Origin: Streptomyces sp. TG1A-8
GTDB lineage: Bacteria > Actinomycetota > Actinomycetes > Streptomycetales > Streptomycetaceae
Assembly (NCBI RefSeq): GCF_030499535.1
Contig: NZ_JASTLB010000001.1
Location: forward strand, 6,386,001-6,450,000
Reading direction: 5' to 3'
DNA length: 64,000 nt
Shown here piece by piece: positions 61,134 to 64,000 of this stretch; the first letter of the stretch is position 1; every line of letters starts with the position of its first letter. The notes beneath the pieces are model-generated. The model was not told the DNA's origin. It saw only the letters and a list, made by a program, of their open reading frames with translations, and searched no databases. The position numbers and the translations under genes are program-made.

Positions 61134-61880
61134 CTAGAGCGCCCGCTCCCTCGCCTGCGCGGCGGCGGCGCGCACGGAGCCCCGGTGCAACGGGCCGTGG
61201 CCGGGCAGCAGGACGTCGCCGTCGAGTGCCCCGATCAGCTCCAGCGAGGCCACGGTCCGCCCGCGCTCGTGGTGGAAGAAGTCCGGGAGCAGCTGGGGGC
61301 CCCGCAACCGCGCGGTCGCGTGACCGCTGACCAGGGCGTCACCGGAGATCACGGCCCCGATCCCGGGCAGGTGGTAGGCGCAGTGGCCGTCGGTGTGGCC
61401 GGGGGTGTGCACGGGGACCGGGTGCCCGGGCAGGTCGAGCGGGCCGTCCTGGGGGAACGGCTCGGGGTCGGTGACGGGGTGGTGCTCGGTGCCGCCCACC
61501 CGCAGCACGTGCGCCGCCCACCGGACGACACCCGGCCGCCAGGCGTTGCGCACCACGTCCGCGATGGTGGCCTGCTGGAGGAACTCCCGGCGCGCGTGCG
61601 GGACCTCCGCCGGGTGCAGGTAGACCGGGGTGCCGTGGGCCGCGCGCAGGTACTCGGCCGAGCCCAGGTGGTCGTTGTGCGCGTGGGTGATGAGCACGGC
61701 GGCGACCGCCTGGGGCGAACTGCCCACCGCGGCCAGTGAGTCGAGGACGCCTTCGCGGTCCCCCGGGTACCCGGTGTCCACCAGGGTGACGGCGTCGCCC
61801 TCCTTGAGGATCACCCAGTTGGTGTGGTGGCCGTGCACCAGATAGGTGCCGTCGGCGACTTGGTGCACCTCTGCCCGCAT
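61134..61880 (-). CDS. MBL fold metallo-hydrolase
   Basis: 248 residues from the ATG at 61880, with GGGGAG upstream. The zinc motif HAHNDHLGS lies in AAVLITHAHNDHLG near residue 65; further ligands are in HTPGHTDGHCAYH, SGDALV and LLPGHGPLH. Family members include lactonases, glyoxalase II and other thioester or lactone hydrolases. Substrate not predictable. It is divergent from a TetR gene, and the shared region holds operator-like repeats, so TetR probably regulates it. Confidence 0.85.
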   Translation of the reverse strand: MRAEVHQVADGTYLVHGHHTNWVILKEGDAVTLVDTGYPGDREGVLDSLAAVGSSPQAVAAVLITHAHNDHLGSAEYLRAAHGTPVYLHPAEVPHARREFLQQATIADVVRNAWRPGVVRWAAHVLRVGGTEHHPVTDPEPFPQDGPLDLPGHPVPVHTPGHTDGHCAYHLPGIGAVISGDALVSGHATARLRGPQLLPDFFHHERGRTVASLELIGALDGDVLLPGHGPLHRGSVRAAAAQARERAL

Positions 61881-62319
61881 GATCTCCCCGGCTCCCGAAC
61901 GTCCGATCGTCGGGTACAGCCAATCAGATGGCCCACGGGCGGCCGCAAGGGGTCCGCCGGACGAGCCGGCGGAGAGGTCGCGGCCGCCCGTGTCCTCGTG
62001 GCCGCCCGCCCGACCGGGTCGCCGTGCCGGGCGCCGCCCCGGCCGTCGCGGTGGGGACACGGCCCGATGGGGGCGACGGCTCGCCCGGCTCCCGGCGCAG
62101 CGCCGGGACAGGGCCTCGCGGGCCCCGGGCGGGGCGAGTGCGCGCCGCCGTGGAAGGCGGGCGGACGCGGTACGGCCACCCCGTCGGTCCGGTTCCGGGG
62201 ACAGGTCTCCCTCCGGCCCTCCTGCGCCTCCCCGCTCCGGACCTTTCGATACAGCGGTGTACCGGATACATTCCCGTATCGAAACGGGCCGACGACGCGG
62301 ACGAGGGGTGGTGCCGCCG
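61881..62319. other. Divergent regulatory region
   Basis: 439 bases between the MBL and TetR genes. The right end (62240-62290) contains the operator array. The stretch 61905-61935 (CGTCGGGTACAGCCAATCAG) is less GC-rich and may hold the MBL promoter. No gene is supported in the remainder. Confidence 0.4.
62244..62284. promoter_or_regulatory. TetR operator array upstream of the TetR gene
   Basis: TTTCGATAC (62244-62252) and GTATCGAAA (62276-62284) are perfect 9-bp arms. Between them lie CGATACAGCGGTGTACCG (62247-62264, 7-bp arms with one mismatch) and GATAC-ATTCCC-GTATC (62265-62280). The repeated half-site CGATACA suggests two adjacent dimer sites. It is 36-76 bases before the chosen TetR start. 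Confidence 0.7.
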
Positions 62320-62940
62320 GTGGAGACGGCCAAGCGGGTCACCCGGCGCCGGGTCCGCACCCGGGCGCGGCTGCTCGACGCCGCCTTCGAGGTGTTCGCC
62401 GCCAAGGGCTTCGGACGGGTCTCCATCGAGCAGGTCTGCGAGGCCGCCGGCTACAGCCGGGGCGCCTTCTACTCCAACTTCGCCACCCTGGACGAGCTGT
62501 TCTTCGCCCTCTACCGGGAGCGTGCCGACCTCCTCGCCGGCCAGGTGGCCGAGGCCCTCGCCCAGGACGGACCCGGCCTCGACGTGCCCGCCTCCGTGGA
62601 CCGGGTCACCGAGGCGCTGCTGCTCGACGTGGACTGGTTGCTGGTGAAGACCGACTTCCTGGTGCACGCGGCCCGCGACCCGGCCGTCGCCCGGACCCTG
62701 CTGGAGCACCGCGCCCGGCTCCGGGAGGCCATCGCCGGCCGGCTCGGCCGGGCCCGGGGCCGCACCGCCCCGCCCGCCGTCCTCGGCGGTGCCGACGGCG
62801 CCGCCCGGGCCGTGGTCGCGGCCTACGACGGCGTGACCACCCAGCTGCTGCTGGACAAGGACGTGGACGCCGCCCGTAGCTGGCTGAAACAACTGCTCAC
62901 TGCCCTGCTGACCGGCGGCGGCACCCCTGACGAGTCGTAG
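62320..62940 (+). CDS. TetR family transcriptional regulator
   Basis: 206 residues from the GTG at 62320; GTGs at 62308 and 62311 are also possible, and the ribosome site (GAGGGG) does not decide. HTH: RARLLDAAFEVFAAKGFGRVSIEQVCEAAGYSRGAFYSNFATLDEL near 12-57. The rest is the helical ligand domain. It lies 19 bases upstream of a flavoprotein gene, with an operator array in its promoter. It probably represses itself, the flavoprotein and perhaps the divergent MBL hydrolase. Confidence 0.87.
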   Translation: METAKRVTRRRVRTRARLLDAAFEVFAAKGFGRVSIEQVCEAAGYSRGAFYSNFATLDELFFALYRERADLLAGQVAEALAQDGPGLDVPASVDRVTEALLLDVDWLLVKTDFLVHAARDPAVARTLLEHRARLREAIAGRLGRARGRTAPPAVLGGADGAARAVVAAYDGVTTQLLLDKDVDAARSWLKQLLTALLTGGGTPDES

Positions 62941-62959
62941 ACGGAAGGAACCGGACGCC

Positions 62960-64000
62960 ATGGACGCGGACGCCATCATCGTCGGAGCGGGTCTCGCCGG
63001 CCTGGTCGCGGCCCACGAACTCACCAGCCGGGGCCGGCGGGTGGCCCTGGTCGACCAGGAGAACGCCGCCAACCTCGGCGGCCAGGCGTACTGGTCCTTC
63101 GGCGGGCTCTTCCTCGTCGACTCCCCGGAGCAGCGCCGCCTGGGCGTCAAGGACTCCTTCGACCTCGCCTGGAACGACTGGCAGGGCAGCGCCGGCTTCG
63201 ACCGGACCGAGGACGAGGACTCCTGGGCGGTGCGCTGGGCGCGCGCCTACGTCGAGTTCGCGGCCGGCGAGAAGCGGTCCTGGCTGCGCGGCCACGGCAT
63301 CGAGCTGCTGCCCACCGTCGGCTGGGCCGAGCGCGGCGACCTGCGGGCGGGCGGGCACGGCAACTCCGTGCCCCGCTTCCACATCGCCTGGGGCACCGGC
63401 ACCGGCGTGGTCGGCCCCTTCGTGCGCCGCGCCCGCCAGGCCGCCCGGGACGGGCTGCTCACCTTCCACCACCGCCACCGCGTGGACGAGCTGGTCGTCG
63501 AGGGCGGCACGGTGCGCGGGGTGCGCGGCACCGTCCTCGTCCCCGACGACGCGCCGCGCGGCGCCGCCTCCAGCCGCGAGCGCGCCGGCGACTTCGAACT
63601 CACCGCCCAGGCGGTGATCGTCACCAGCGGCGGGATCGGCGCCGACCACGACATCGTCCGCCGCCACTGGCCCGAGCGGCTCGGCACGCCCCCCGCCGAG
63701 ATGGTCACCGGCGTTCCCGCCTACGTCGACGGCCGCATGCTCGACATCAGCGCCGGGGCCGGCGTGCGCCTGGTCAACCGGGACCGCATGTGGCACTACA
63801 CCGAGGGCCTGCGGAACTGGGACCCCGTCTGGGCCGGGCACGGCATCCGCATCCTGCCCGGACCGTCCTCCCTGTGGCTGGACGCCCTCGGCCGCCGCCT
63901 GCCCGACCCGTGCCTGCCCGGCTACGACACCCTCGGAACCCTCAAGCACCTGCGCACCACCGAGGACATCGCCGGGTACGACCACTCCTGGTTCATCCTC
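62960..64000 (+). CDS. FAD-binding dehydrogenase (fumarate reductase/ketosteroid dehydrogenase-like), partial
   Basis: Starts at the ATG at 62960 with GGAAGGA upstream and runs off the right edge (347 codons seen). FAD fold: AIIVGAGLAGLVAAHELTSRG near 5-25, then LGGQAYWSFGGLFLVDSPEQ near 38-57, and VIVTSGGIGADHDIVRRHWP further on. The pattern is that of actinobacterial FAD-binding dehydrogenases of the fumarate reductase flavoprotein superfamily, related to 3-ketosteroid dehydrogenases. The substrate is unknown. It forms an operon with the TetR gene (19 bases). Confidence 0.85.
   Translation, partial: MDADAIIVGAGLAGLVAAHELTSRGRRVALVDQENAANLGGQAYWSFGGLFLVDSPEQRRLGVKDSFDLAWNDWQGSAGFDRTEDEDSWAVRWARAYVEFAAGEKRSWLRGHGIELLPTVGWAERGDLRAGGHGNSVPRFHIAWGTGTGVVGPFVRRARQAARDGLLTFHHRHRVDELVVEGGTVRGVRGTVLVPDDAPRGAASSRERAGDFELTAQAVIVTSGGIGADHDIVRRHWPERLGTPPAEMVTGVPAYVDGRMLDISAGAGVRLVNRDRMWHYTEGLRNWDPVWAGHGIRILPGPSSLWLDALGRRLPDPCLPGYDTLGTLKHLRTTEDIAGYDHSWFIL

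Overview
The window reads as chromosomal DNA of a Streptomyces, or a very close relative. GC content is very high, third codon positions are almost all G or C, and GTG and TTG starts are common. It carries families that mark the genus: two SsgA-like proteins, a long sortase-anchored chaplin, an NsdA-type TPR regulator, a DUF397 protein, an F420-type LLM oxidoreductase and a SigB/F-type sigma factor. Two neighbouring genes contain the rare TTA leucine codon that depends on the bldA tRNA.

Layout. 1-5025: small membrane protein (DUF6479), 14-cysteine four-helix-bundle protein, FAD desaturase-like enzyme, acyl-CoA synthetase, orphan DUF397 protein. 5236-8208: two head-to-tail, almost identical copies of an IS110-family element, each with a noncoding segment of about 260 bases upstream of the recombinase where IS110 elements encode a bridge RNA. 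8325-16133: hypothetical protein, secreted amidase and a development-flavoured group (TTA-containing kinase-like gene, NsdA-type regulator, TTA-containing PAS/SpoIIE phosphatase, SsgA-like protein). 16190-27354: Gfo/Idh/MocA oxidoreductase, asparagine synthetase, DUF4232 protein, secreted TAP-like peptidase, chaplin, three GNAT acetyltransferases, GlsB-like membrane protein and a large secreted protein.

27500-39351: SDR/DUF2867 protein and two small genes missed by length filters (a 58-residue conserved-looking protein and a 27-residue leader peptide upstream of ssuE). Then alkanesulfonate genes ssuE and ssuD, a BlaI repressor and M56 metallopeptidase pair, adenosine deaminase, a LysR/aldo-keto reductase divergent pair, a candidate structured RNA and an NTF2-like protein. 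39654-44014: ATPase of the anti-sigma type and a SigB/F-type sigma factor converging on a 24-bp stem, a twice-frameshifted ClgR/PopR-type regulator, epoxide hydrolase and RNase H. 44236-47800: flavin monooxygenase and an MFS-TetR efflux operon with two operators on its promoter, ending in a 13-bp minisatellite. 47912-64000: aldo-keto reductase, membrane proteins, second SsgA-like protein, LLM oxidoreductase, threonine dehydratase-like enzyme, TPR plus polyprenyl synthase operon with a double TATACAC/GTGTATA operator, AIM24 protein, M4 metalloprotease, universal stress protein, DUF4032 protein, MBL hydrolase, and a TetR-flavoprotein operon running off the right edge.

Most genes are single units or pairs. 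The best-supported functional units are ssuED (sulfur release from sulfonates), BlaI-M56, MFS-TetR, TPR-polyprenyl synthase and TetR-flavoprotein. No complete biosynthetic cluster, CRISPR array, tRNA or rRNA was seen. The least conventional features are the IS110 tandem dimer, the decayed HTH regulator beside the sigma factor gene, and the 37962-38164 RNA candidate.
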